A program made the position numbers and the translations under genes. The notes below the pieces were generated by a model. The model saw nothing but the letters and a program-made list of their open reading frames with translations, made no database searches and was not told the origin of the DNA. Shown piece by piece: positions 1-6,347 of a stretch of DNA of 8,209 nucleotides; the stretch's first letter is position 1, and the number at the start of each line of letters is the position of its first letter. This DNA comes from Sulfurimonas sp. (lineage in GTDB: Bacteria > Campylobacterota > Campylobacteria > Campylobacterales > Sulfurimonadaceae): contig JAMORZ010000123.1 in NCBI GenBank assembly GCA_027063295.1, positions 1 through 8,209 of the forward strand. Direction: 5' to 3'.

Positions 1-32
1 GGACCCATTACCTGGCTAATTTTTCCAATCAT
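1..32 (-). CDS. atpD: ATP synthase F1 subunit beta, 5' end only (partial)
   Basis: The window opens inside this gene, and only the first ten codons plus two bases are present (MIGKISQVMG). That N terminus matches the start of bacterial F1 beta subunits, which carry the catalytic nucleotide sites. The ATG at 32-30 is preceded by GGAGA at 42-38, a good Shine-Dalgarno sequence five bases away, and lies 11 nt after the atpG stop. The position directly after atpG is where atpD is expected in an atp operon. The identity therefore rests on a very short peptide plus gene order; the body of the protein, including its Walker motifs, is out of view. Confidence 0.85.
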   Translation of the reverse strand, partial: MIGKISQVMG

Positions 33-43
33 ATTTTTCTCCA

Positions 44-934
44 TTATTTCATAGACTCCACACCACTGATAATCTCTATCAGCTCTGTAGTAATAGCAGC
101 TTGACGCGCTTTATTAAACTCAACATTGAGTGATTTTACCATCTCTTTAGCATTGTTTGTTGCTGTATCCATCGCCTGCATACGTGCAGAATGTTCAGCA
201 GCAACTGAATCAATAAGAGAATAGTACATATTGTACTCAACATATTTTTCCACTAATGAATCGAGCATTTTCTCTTCATCTTTTGCTTCAACTTCTAACA
301 TTGAGCTATCTTGTGCTTTATCACATTCAAAACTCTCAGTATCGATAGGTAAAATAGTATTTACATGTAACTCTTGAGTAATCATGTTTTTATAACCATT
401 ATATACTATATGAATAGCATCTATTTTACCATCTTTATAATCTTCAATAGAAGCTGTGATAAAACTATCAGCTTGTTGTTTATCTGGCTTTGAGCTTAAA
501 CCAACAACACTATCGAACATCTCGATTTCGTTGTAGTTAAAAAACTCTATACCTTTTTTACCGATTCCACGTAAACGTACTTTTACATTTTTCTCTTTGT
601 ACTCTTTTAAAAGTGCTTTGACTGCTTTAATAGTTTGAATATTAAAACCACCACAAAGACCCTTGTCAGCAGTAACAAAGATAATGTCAACCATTTTTGG
701 ATTATCAATCTTGTTAAAACAACGATTTTCAATTCCTCCAACTTTACTACACTTAATACGTCCAGCTATTTCGGCAATAACCTGATTCATTTTGTCAGCA
801 TATAAACGTGAACGTTTTGCAAGCTCTTCAGCACGGCGAAGCTTTGCAGTTGAAACCAACTTCATCGCACGTGTTGTTTTTTGAGTATTACTAACGCTCT
901 TTATCTGTCTTTGAATATCTTTCAAGTTTGCCAT
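44..934 (-). CDS. atpG: ATP synthase F1 subunit gamma
   Basis: Gamma is the central rotor shaft of F1. It turns inside the alpha3beta3 ring and couples proton flow through Fo to ATP synthesis at the inner face of the cytoplasmic membrane. The 296-residue product has the usual family length and plan: an N-terminal helix (MANLKDIQRQIKSV, then the TRAMKLVSTAKLRRAEE segment at about 21-37), a Rossmann-like middle with VTADKGLCGGFN at 87-98, and a long C-terminal helix from about 225. The C-terminal signature is ITTELIEIISGVES (281-294), in which the usual Gly-Ala reads Gly-Val, a small deviation. The ATG start has an AAAGGG ribosome site and sits 11 nt after the atpA stop, between atpA and atpD as expected in an atp operon. 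Confidence 0.97.
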   Translation of the reverse strand: MANLKDIQRQIKSVSNTQKTTRAMKLVSTAKLRRAEELAKRSRLYADKMNQVIAEIAGRIKCSKVGGIENRCFNKIDNPKMVDIIFVTADKGLCGGFNIQTIKAVKALLKEYKEKNVKVRLRGIGKKGIEFFNYNEIEMFDSVVGLSSKPDKQQADSFITASIEDYKDGKIDAIHIVYNGYKNMITQELHVNTILPIDTESFECDKAQDSSMLEVEAKDEEKMLDSLVEKYVEYNMYYSLIDSVAAEHSARMQAMDTATNNAKEMVKSLNVEFNKARQAAITTELIEIISGVESMK

Positions 935-945
935 TATGTACCCTT

Positions 946-2463
946 TTAGTTAGCTACAAAGCTAGCAGTAAACTCTTCAAGTGCTTTAAGTAAAAGTGCT
1001 TTAGTTTCATCATCAACTTTAGATGCACTTCTAATGTTTTCAAAGATTTGTGGGTAAGATGCTTCGATGAACGGATAAAGCTCAGCTTCAAAACGAACAA
1101 CATTTGATGCATCAAAACCATCTAGGAAACCTTCGTTACCAGCGAAGATGATTGCAACTTGCTTCTCAGCAGAAAGTGGTGAGAAAGGCCCTTGTTTAAG
1201 AACTTCAACCATTCTTTGTCCACGCTCAAGTTGTTTACGAGAAACTTCATCAAGATCAGATGCGAATTGAGCAAATGCTTGAAGTTCACGGTATTGTGCA
1301 AGATCAAGTCTAAGTGTACCAGCAACTTGCTTAGTAGCTTTGATTTGTGCAGCACCACCAACACGAGAAACTGAAAGACCAACATTGATCGCTGGGCGAA
1401 CACCAGAGTTGAAAAGATCAGTTTCAAGGAAGATTTGTCCATCTGTAATAGAGATAACATTTGTTGGTACGTATGCAGCAACATCTCCCGCTTGTGTTTC
1501 AATGATAGGTAAAGCAGTTAAAGAACCTGCTCCTTCTTCATCTGAAAGTTTAGCAGCACGCTCAAGAAGTCTTGAGTGAATATAGAAAACATCACCTGGG
1601 TATGCTTCACGACCTGGAGGACGACGAAGAATAAGTGACATCTCACGGTAAGCTACCGCATGCTTAGAAAGATCATCATAAACGATAAGACCATGACGTG
1701 CATTGTCACGGAAGTACTCACCCATAGTTACACCAGTATATGGAGCAAGGAATTGAAGTGCAGCAGCTTCAGAAGCTGTAGCAGATACAATGATAGTGTA
1801 CTCAAGTGCACCATGCTCTTCTAAACGACGAACGATTTGTGCAACAGTTGATTCTTTTTGACCAACAGCAACGTATACACAAACAACACCATTACCTTTT
1901 TGGTTGATGATTGTATCTAATGCAACAGTAGTTTTACCAGTTTGTCTATCACCAATGATAAGCTCACGTTGACCACGACCGATTGGCACTAGTGCATCGA
2001 TAGCTTTAATACCAGTTGCAAGTGGCTCATGAACAGATTTACGGTTCATAATCCCTGGAGCTTTTTCTTCAACAAAACGTGTTTCAGAAGTCTCAATTGG
2101 ACCTTTACCATCAATTGGCTCACCAAGTGCATTCACAACACGACCAAGAAGTGCATCACCAACAGGAACTTTAAGAAGTTTCCCAAGACGTTTAACACTC
2201 ATACCTTCACGAAGCTCAGTACCAGCACCGAGGATAACGATACCTACACTGCTCTCTTCAAGGTTAAGTACTAACCCCTTTGTTCCATCTTCAAACTCAA
2301 CCATTTCACCTGCCATAACATTACTAAGTCCGTAAACTTGAGCAACACCATCAGCATAAGAAACAATCTTACCAGTTTCGTTAATATCAACACTTAGTTC
2401 AAAGTTGTCAATACGCTCTTTAATTATTGAGCTGATTTCATCAGCTTGAATTTTTGCTACCAC
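946..2463 (-). CDS. atpA: ATP synthase F1 subunit alpha
   Basis: Alpha forms the alternating non-catalytic, nucleotide-binding subunits of the alpha3beta3 head. The 505-residue length is standard. An N-terminal beta-barrel domain covers about 1-95. The Walker A loop GDRQTGKT is at 171-178 and Walker B LIVYDD at 259-264. The family signature PAINVGLSVS is at 357-366, followed directly by the arginine finger R367, which reaches the catalytic site on beta. A helical C-terminal domain runs from about 380. The start is GTG at 2463-2461, giving M-VAKIQADEISS; it is supported by GAGGAG at 2477-2472 with 8 nt spacing and by the usual N-terminal sequence of the family. It follows the atpH stop by 23 nt, the widest gap inside this atp cluster. 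No key residue is missing. Confidence 0.99.
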   Translation of the reverse strand: MVAKIQADEISSIIKERIDNFELSVDINETGKIVSYADGVAQVYGLSNVMAGEMVEFEDGTKGLVLNLEESSVGIVILGAGTELREGMSVKRLGKLLKVPVGDALLGRVVNALGEPIDGKGPIETSETRFVEEKAPGIMNRKSVHEPLATGIKAIDALVPIGRGQRELIIGDRQTGKTTVALDTIINQKGNGVVCVYVAVGQKESTVAQIVRRLEEHGALEYTIIVSATASEAAALQFLAPYTGVTMGEYFRDNARHGLIVYDDLSKHAVAYREMSLILRRPPGREAYPGDVFYIHSRLLERAAKLSDEEGAGSLTALPIIETQAGDVAAYVPTNVISITDGQIFLETDLFNSGVRPAINVGLSVSRVGGAAQIKATKQVAGTLRLDLAQYRELQAFAQFASDLDEVSRKQLERGQRMVEVLKQGPFSPLSAEKQVAIIFAGNEGFLDGFDASNVVRFEAELYPFIEASYPQIFENIRSASKVDDETKALLLKALEEFTASFVAN

Positions 2464-2471
2464 TATTTGTT

Positions 2472-2477
2472 CTCCTC
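2472..2477 (-). promoter_or_regulatory. Ribosome binding site of atpA, supporting a GTG start
   Basis: The minus strand reads GAGGAG eight bases before the GTG at 2463. No ATG is available in the correct frame at this position. The strong site, together with a typical alpha-subunit N terminus immediately after it, decides in favour of GTG. A good site before alpha fits the known need for three alpha copies per enzyme. Confidence 0.8.
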
Positions 2478-2486
2478 TCTATGAAG

Positions 2487-3020
2487 TTAAATTGCTTTAA
2501 TTATATGTTCTATAATTTGACTGTCGATTCTGTCTTTTGAGAAATTAATCTCAACACCAAGACCATCTACTCCTACTTTAATACCATTGAAATCATCTTT
2601 GGCAGTTTTAAGAGAGATAGTTGAGTCAAATTTTTTACCTAAACCATCACTTAGCTCAGCTATAGTTTTTTCATCAATATCGCTATTGCTATAAACTATA
2701 CCTTCATAAGTTTTAGTTGTATTTGCTACATTTTTATCAAGTTCACTTGCAATTGCAGGGATAATACTAAGACGTTTATGCTCTGCTAAAAGCTTTATGA
2801 AGTTGTTAATCTTTTCAGAATTCGCAGCTTTAACAGCATCTAAAATAATCCCAGATTTATCGTCAAGAGAGATATCAGGGTTATTGATAATTGCTTTAAA
2901 CTTACTATCATTAAATGCTTCTGCAAGAGCAGAAAAAATAGTTGTCATATTTTTTACTGTTTCTATATCAGAACCATCAGTCAATGCTTTAATATATCTT
3001 TTTGCAATAAGTTCTTCCAT
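2487..3020 (-). CDS. atpH: ATP synthase F1 subunit delta (OSCP-like)
   Basis: Delta sits on top of the alpha3beta3 head and ties it to the b-type peripheral stalk, so that the head does not turn with the rotor. The product has 177 residues, normal for the family. The N terminus contains IAKRYIKAL (5-13), the conserved first-helix pattern of delta/OSCP proteins, within an all-helical domain to about 105. The C-terminal part is divergent: the usual Gly-rich 'GG..I.IGD..IDGS' motif reads GVEINFSKDRIDSQ (155-168), keeping only the outline. The start codon overlaps the atpF stop by one base (TAATG), with AAGGTGG just upstream inside atpF, so translation is probably coupled. The assignment rests on the N-terminal pattern, size and position between atpF and atpA. 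Confidence 0.95.
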   Translation of the reverse strand: MEELIAKRYIKALTDGSDIETVKNMTTIFSALAEAFNDSKFKAIINNPDISLDDKSGIILDAVKAANSEKINNFIKLLAEHKRLSIIPAIASELDKNVANTTKTYEGIVYSNSDIDEKTIAELSDGLGKKFDSTISLKTAKDDFNGIKVGVDGLGVEINFSKDRIDSQIIEHIIKAI

Positions 3021-3535
3021 TATGCCACCTTCTTCAAGATAACATTTGCCATTGCTTCTTTATCAAAGTCTTCAGAACTTTGAGACAATGTCTCTTTCAT
3101 GATATCTTCTACAACATTACGAACCATATTTCTTTGTTCGAACTCAATCAGTGTAGCATGTTGCTTAGCAAGTGCTTCTAGATCTGCATCACATTGTTTC
3201 ATGATGTTGTCATTTATGATTTTATTCTCTTTTTTTGCAACTGCAGCTAACTCTTCAGCATATTTTTCAGCTTCAGCAATTTTTGCAAGTGCATCTTTTT
3301 TCAAGTTCATAGATTCATCTAGTTTCTCTTGAACTTTCTTTAAGTCATCAGCAATACCTTGACTTCTTGCAGCGAAGAAACTCTTTACAGGTTCTCCAAC
3401 AAGATACCAAACAAGCCCTACAAATAGTAAAAAGTTTACTGTACGTTGTACAATATCAGTTTCACCACCATGCCCAGCTTCAGATGCCAATGCATAAGTT
3501 GATATCATTAGCATTAGTACTAAAATTCTACTCAC
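3020..3535 (-). CDS. atpF: ATP synthase Fo subunit b
   Basis: Subunit b is part of the peripheral stalk: one membrane anchor and a long coiled-coil arm reaching up to delta. The 171-residue product starts with a short signal-like stretch (hydrophobic residues 4-12 and A15-L16-A17, a possible signal peptidase I site). A polar Gly/His/Asp/Glu segment follows, then a membrane helix at about 31-48 (TVNFLLFVGLVWYLVGEPV), and then a charged, Ala/Lys/Glu-rich helix to about 145. The start is GTG at 3535-3533: an in-frame TAA lies four codons upstream, the two overlapping ATGs there run into TGA at once, and AAGGA at 3546-3542 is six bases away. It lies nine bases after atpF' and overlaps atpH by one base. 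With atpF' next door, the stalk is likely a b/b' heterodimer. Confidence 0.94.
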   Translation of the reverse strand: MSRILVLMLMISTYALASEAGHGGETDIVQRTVNFLLFVGLVWYLVGEPVKSFFAARSQGIADDLKKVQEKLDESMNLKKDALAKIAEAEKYAEELAAVAKKENKIINDNIMKQCDADLEALAKQHATLIEFEQRNMVRNVVEDIMKETLSQSSEDFDKEAMANVILKKVA

Positions 3536-3541
3536 ATCACA

Positions 3542-3546
3542 TCCTT
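3542..3546 (-). promoter_or_regulatory. Ribosome binding site of atpF, supporting a GTG start
   Basis: The minus strand reads AAGGA six bases before GTG at 3535. The two ATG triplets between this site and the GTG are in another frame and each is followed directly by TGA, so they cannot start atpF. An in-frame TAA upstream rules out a longer N terminus. Confidence 0.7.
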
Positions 3547-3967
3547 ATATTTGACTAAACTTAGCTTTAACAGCTTCTTTAAACATAGGAACTTGAGCCT
3601 TCAAGTCTTTTGTTAACTCTTCTTTAGCGTTTGCAAGTGATTGTTCAAACTCTAAATATTCTGCTGCAAGTTCAGCACGCTTAGCTTCTAACTTGCTCTC
3701 TGCTAACTCTTTAGCATCCGCAATAACTTTTTCTCTTAGGGCCGCAGCTTCCAGTTTTGCTTCTGTAACGATTTTTTCTGCTTTTGCATTCAACTCTCTA
3801 ACTTCAGAATCGTTATTCCCTGCTTTGTCCAGGTCTTTTTTGATATCTTCGTCACGTTTGTTCATGTAAGCGAATAAAGGGTTATAAAGCCAACTGTTTA
3901 GAACGGCTATAAGCGAAAGAAATACAACAAATGTAGCCAAAAGTAGTATCGGATTTATATCTAACAT
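3545..3967 (-). CDS. atpF': ATP synthase Fo subunit b' (second b-type stalk subunit)
   Basis: This is the second, shorter b-type subunit, and the first gene of the atp cluster. At 140 residues it has one N-terminal membrane helix (about 6-27) ending in YNPLFAYMNKRDEDI, which is the typical anchor-to-arm transition of b' proteins. The rest is almost entirely charged and Ala-rich (EAKLEAAALREKVIADAKE and similar), as expected of a long right-handed coiled coil. It lacks the signal-like leader seen in the neighbouring b subunit. The start ATG has a near-perfect AGGAGGT five to six bases upstream. Paired b and b' genes are known from cyanobacteria, Alphaproteobacteria and Campylobacterota; E. coli has b only. 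The assignment of b' versus b follows its length and operon position. Confidence 0.93.
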   Translation of the reverse strand: MLDINPILLLATFVVFLSLIAVLNSWLYNPLFAYMNKRDEDIKKDLDKAGNNDSEVRELNAKAEKIVTEAKLEAAALREKVIADAKELAESKLEAKRAELAAEYLEFEQSLANAKEELTKDLKAQVPMFKEAVKAKFSQI

Positions 3968-3970
3968 AGC

Positions 3971-3977
3971 ACCTCCT
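3971..3977 (-). promoter_or_regulatory. Strong ribosome binding site of atpF'
   Basis: The minus strand reads AGGAGGT a few bases before the ATG at 3967. This is the best Shine-Dalgarno match in the window, placed at the first gene of the ATP synthase cluster. It fixes the atpF' start and suggests efficient initiation. Confidence 0.85.
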
Positions 3978-3983
3978 AAAAGT

Positions 3984-4013
3984 TGCGCAGATTATACTAC
4001 TATTAAATTGAAA
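3984..4013 (-). promoter_or_regulatory. Probable sigma70-type promoter of the atp operon
   Basis: The minus strand carries a perfect TATAAT at 3996-3991, about 23 bases before the atpF' start codon. Transcription would begin near 3986-3983, leaving a leader of only about 16-19 bases that contains just the ribosome site. There is no TTGACA-like box at the proper spacing; the hexamer 17 bases upstream of the -10 is CTATCC. Instead, short T runs recur upstream on the minus strand. Campylobacter RpoD promoters are known for a good -10, no clear -35 and periodic AT-rich signals, so this fits. The site is inferred from sequence only. Confidence 0.7.
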
Positions 4014-4025
4014 GGATAGTTAAAG

Positions 4026-4044
4026 TTGTAAAAAAATTGTAAAA
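4026..4044. repeat. Direct repeat TTGTAAAA, two copies 11 bp apart
   Basis: TTGTAAAA occurs on the plus strand at 4026-4033 and again at 4037-4044, so the copies start 11 bp apart, about one helical turn. They lie about 30-50 bp upstream of the putative atp -10 box. They could be part of the phased A/T tracts of the promoter, or a tandem operator. In such AT-rich intergenic DNA, chance is also possible. Confidence 0.4.
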
Positions 4045-4049
4045 GTTTT

Positions 4050-4078
4050 CATTTTCTTAGTTTTTTTAAAAGAAAATG
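4050..4078 (-). terminator. Weak candidate terminator after parB
   Basis: A perfect 9-bp inverted repeat (CATTTTCTT at 4050-4058, AAGAAAATG at 4070-4078) with an 11-base loop begins 15 bases after the parB stop codon. The stem has only two G-C pairs. On the minus strand it is followed not by an immediate T run but by AAAACTTTTACAA and then seven Ts. This is weaker than a standard intrinsic terminator. Its position at the end of the obgE-parB unit and before the atp promoter is the main reason to list it. Confidence 0.35.
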
Positions 4079-4093
4079 TGTAAAATCGAAAAT

Positions 4094-4936
4094 TTATTTT
4101 TCAAGAAGATTGAGAAATTTTTCAATCTCATCTTCATTTTCAAAGGAAATTGTTAGTTTATTTTTTGATGCTTTAATCTCAAAACCAAAATGGTTTAAAC
4201 GCTCTTTTAACGGTGTAAAATTGAGTGTATAGTGATCTTTTTTTGGAAGATTTTCGTATGGATTTGCTTTCATACTTTTAATCATCGCTTCCACTTCTCT
4301 CACACTCAATTTCTGTCCCACAATAGAGTTGACTATGCGTTCTTGCGTTTTATCATCTAAACCTACAAGTACTTTTGCATGACCAGCAGAAATCTTCTTC
4401 TCAATAAGTGCTTTTTGTGTTTTTTGAGAAAGTTGTAATAAACGCAATGTATTTGTAATATGTGTTCTACTTTTATGTATAACACCTGAGAGCTCTTCAT
4501 GAGTCATATTGTGCATTTTTAAAAGTTCCTGATAAGACTCAGCAAGTTCTATAGAGTTTAAATCTTCACGCTGAATATTCTCAATTAGTGCAAATTGACG
4601 CATTTTTTGTTCATCTGCACTTACTACAATTGCACGGATAGTTTTTGTTTTTGCTAACTTACTTGCACGAAAACGTCTCTCACCAGCAATAATAACATAG
4701 CCATCAAGATCTTCTGAAACAACAATAGGTTGCAAGAGTCCATCAGCTTTAATAGAATCTGAAAGTTCACTTAAACTCTCATCATTGAAATTTTTTCTAG
4801 GTTGAAACGGGTTTGGACGAATTTCACTTAAAGGAAGTTCTAAAATAGTATCATTTTGAGAGCCTTCATTTTCATATGCTTCATCTATCTCACCAAATAA
4901 AGCATCTAATCCTCGTCCTAATTTTTGTGTTTTCAT
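4094..4936 (-). CDS. parB: Chromosome partitioning protein ParB (Spo0J family, CTP switch)
   Basis: ParB binds parS sites near the replication origin, spreads as a CTP-loaded clamp and works with ParA to segregate new origins. The 280-residue product has the full family layout. The N-terminal ParA-contact motif LGRGLDALFG is at 6-15 and IRPNPFQPRK at 39-48. The nucleotide-binding motif AGERRFRASKLA is at 84-95 and the second conserved motif ENIQREDLNSIELAESYQ at 119-136. A helix-turn-helix for parS lies at about 145-170, and a C-terminal dimerisation domain runs from about 235. The ATG overlaps the parA stop (ATGA), so the two are translationally coupled. No parS site is visible in this window. 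Confidence 0.98.
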   Translation of the reverse strand: MKTQKLGRGLDALFGEIDEAYENEGSQNDTILELPLSEIRPNPFQPRKNFNDESLSELSDSIKADGLLQPIVVSEDLDGYVIIAGERRFRASKLAKTKTIRAIVVSADEQKMRQFALIENIQREDLNSIELAESYQELLKMHNMTHEELSGVIHKSRTHITNTLRLLQLSQKTQKALIEKKISAGHAKVLVGLDDKTQERIVNSIVGQKLSVREVEAMIKSMKANPYENLPKKDHYTLNFTPLKERLNHFGFEIKASKNKLTISFENEDEIEKFLNLLEK

Positions 4937-5715
4937 CCTATTATTGCCTGTGCTAAATTTTGATATGCTATTGAACCACTTGATTTTACATCGTATAAAA
5001 TTGCAGGTTTACCAAAAGATGGTGATTCTGCAAGTTTGACATTTCTTGGAACTACGATGTATTTTCCCTCTTGCGTTTTAAATAATTTACTTTTAAAATG
5101 CTTATGAATATCTGCAAAAACTTGCTTTGAAAGATTATTTTGCGATGAGTGCATCGTTGGTATAAAACCTTTGATAGTAAGTTTTGGGTTAATAGATTTT
5201 CTTACCAGTTTCACTGTGCTCAAAAGCTGTGCCAACCCTTCAAGTGCAAAAAATTCACATTGAATTGGGATAAGAACAGAGTTTGATGCTGAGAGTGCAT
5301 TGATCGTCATAGGTCCAAGTGCCGGAGGTGAATCAATAATAATATAATCATAGTCTTTTTTCACATTTGCTATTGCATTTTTTAAAATAAGCTCTCTTCC
5401 ACTTGCATTCTCTACATCGTAATACTCTTTTTCCATCCCAACTAAACCAATATTTGATGGAGCTAGATGGAGTGTAGGAAGATCTGATTTTAAGATGATA
5501 TCTTTAAGTTTTTTTGTACCAATGAGAACATGGTAGATGTTAAATTCATAATCATTTCTATGAAAGCCCAAAGATGTTGTAGCATTTGCCTGAGGATCAG
5601 CATCTATCAAAAGCACTTTTTTTTCTGCAACAGCGAGTGAAGCTGCCAAATTTACAGCAGTAGTAGTCTTACCTACACCACCTTTTTGATTTGCAATTAC
5701 TATTACTTCACTCAT
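4933..5715 (-). CDS. parA: Chromosome partitioning ATPase ParA (Soj/MinD superfamily)
   Basis: ParA is a deviant Walker ATPase. As an ATP dimer it coats the nucleoid, and ParB-parS complexes move along its gradient as ParB triggers hydrolysis. The 260-residue product is of the short chromosomal Soj type, without the N-terminal helix-turn-helix of plasmid P1-like ParA. Visible motifs are the deviant Walker A KGGVGKTT (11-18, signature lysine K11), Walker A' LLIDADPQANATTSLG (35-50), Walker B YIIIDSPPALGP (124-135) and the C-terminal VVPRNVKLAESPSFGKP (221-237). The start ATG overlaps the birA stop by four bases (ATGA), and the gene ends in an ATGA with parB. Location beside birA and the atp genes, rather than beside mnmG/rsmG as in many bacteria, is the Campylobacterota arrangement. 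Confidence 0.98.
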   Translation of the reverse strand: MSEVIVIANQKGGVGKTTTAVNLAASLAVAEKKVLLIDADPQANATTSLGFHRNDYEFNIYHVLIGTKKLKDIILKSDLPTLHLAPSNIGLVGMEKEYYDVENASGRELILKNAIANVKKDYDYIIIDSPPALGPMTINALSASNSVLIPIQCEFFALEGLAQLLSTVKLVRKSINPKLTIKGFIPTMHSSQNNLSKQVFADIHKHFKSKLFKTQEGKYIVVPRNVKLAESPSFGKPAILYDVKSSGSIAYQNLAQAIIG

Positions 5716-6347
5716 CTTAAACTATACACCTTCTCACCATTTATCATAACAGACCCGTCTTCTTGCAACAGTGCATCAGACAACGAAATTTTTGCACCAC
5801 TAATGTGTGTTTTAAAACTCTTGTTTTTGTGAAATTCTAACTTATATTTGCTAAAAACTTGCTTCCATAAAATCTTTTTTTCAATTTTTTGAAGATAATT
5901 TTCAAGAAGTTTTTCACCATCAATTCTAATATCAAGTTTTGCAAAATTTTCTGGTGCACTCTGAAGGTTTAAACCAACACCACACACAAAATTATTCTCA
6001 ACTACATGAGTTATCATTCCCCCCAATTTTTTCTCTTTTAAATAAAAATCATTTGGCCACTTAAGCCATACTTGAGAACCAAATTCTGCTAAAGTTTCTT
6101 TTAAAAGATATGCAAAGTAGATAGATGCAGACTCAATTTTCAAATCTCTTGGCAACATATCTTTATGTATAGCAAATGAAAGAAAAAGGTTACCTTCAAA
6201 ACCTTTCCAGCTATTATCTCGACTTCCAATACCATTAGTCTGATGATAAGTATAAACCACACAAGGGGGAGAGTATACTTTGTTTTGAAGTTGCTTTTTA
6301 AGATAAAGTTGTGTTGAGTCTACACTTTTAAGATAATATATCTTCAA
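5712..6347 (-). CDS. birA: Biotin--[acetyl-CoA-carboxylase] ligase, monofunctional (class I)
   Basis: This enzyme activates biotin to biotinyl-AMP and attaches it to the biotin carrier lysine, in bacteria normally AccB of acetyl-CoA carboxylase. The product begins directly with the catalytic fold (LKSVDSTQLYL); the N-terminal DNA-binding domain of E. coli BirA is absent, so it should not act as a repressor. Counted from the TTG, the ligand loop QTNGIGSRDNSW is at 36-47, KWPND at 96-100, the likely catalytic lysine in KKLGGM at 107, and GVGLNL at 123-128. A short C-terminal domain ends in INGEKVYSLR. I chose TTG at 6347 (211 aa) because it puts the start just before the conserved fold and has GGAAAGAGA seven bases upstream. 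ATG at 6365 (217 aa) and ATG at 6386 (224 aa) are possible but lack a ribosome site. The gene overlaps the end of fmt. Confidence 0.9.
   Translation of the reverse strand: MKIYYLKSVDSTQLYLKKQLQNKVYSPPCVVYTYHQTNGIGSRDNSWKGFEGNLFLSFAIHKDMLPRDLKIESASIYFAYLLKETLAEFGSQVWLKWPNDFYLKEKKLGGMITHVVENNFVCGVGLNLQSAPENFAKLDIRIDGEKLLENYLQKIEKKILWKQVFSKYKLEFHKNKSFKTHISGAKISLSDALLQEDGSVMINGEKVYSLR

Noticed and set aside
391..410. TATAAT-like word inside atpG on the minus strand
   Set aside because: It is mid-gene, far from any start codon, with no supporting context.
864..880. CACGTG core within atpG, considered as a parS site because parAB is in the window
   Set aside because: The flanks do not form the TGTTTCACGTGAAACA palindrome; the match is limited to the six-base core inside a coding region.
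1122..1502. A 126-codon open frame on the minus strand inside atpA
   Set aside because: It lies wholly inside the well-supported alpha subunit in another frame and has low-complexity Leu/Ser/Lys content; it is a shadow.
2029..2274. Open frames on the plus strand (2029-2274, also 1192-1374, 1340-1579, 2797-3042, 3099-3332, 3367-3558, 6632-6880, 7510-7746)
   Set aside because: All are antisense to conserved genes, have no recognisable domains and show Ser/Phe/Thr-rich composition typical of reverse reading of helical proteins.
2500..2505. TATAAT on the minus strand about 40 bases before atpA, a possible internal promoter
   Set aside because: It falls in the AT-rich last codons of atpH (Ile-Ile), has no further promoter features, and such words are expected by chance in this composition.
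4107..4128. 7-bp inverted repeat AGATTGA / TCAATCT near the 3' end of parB
   Set aside because: It lies within the coding sequence for the last residues, has an 8-base AT loop and no T run after it; it looks like a by-product of the codons used.
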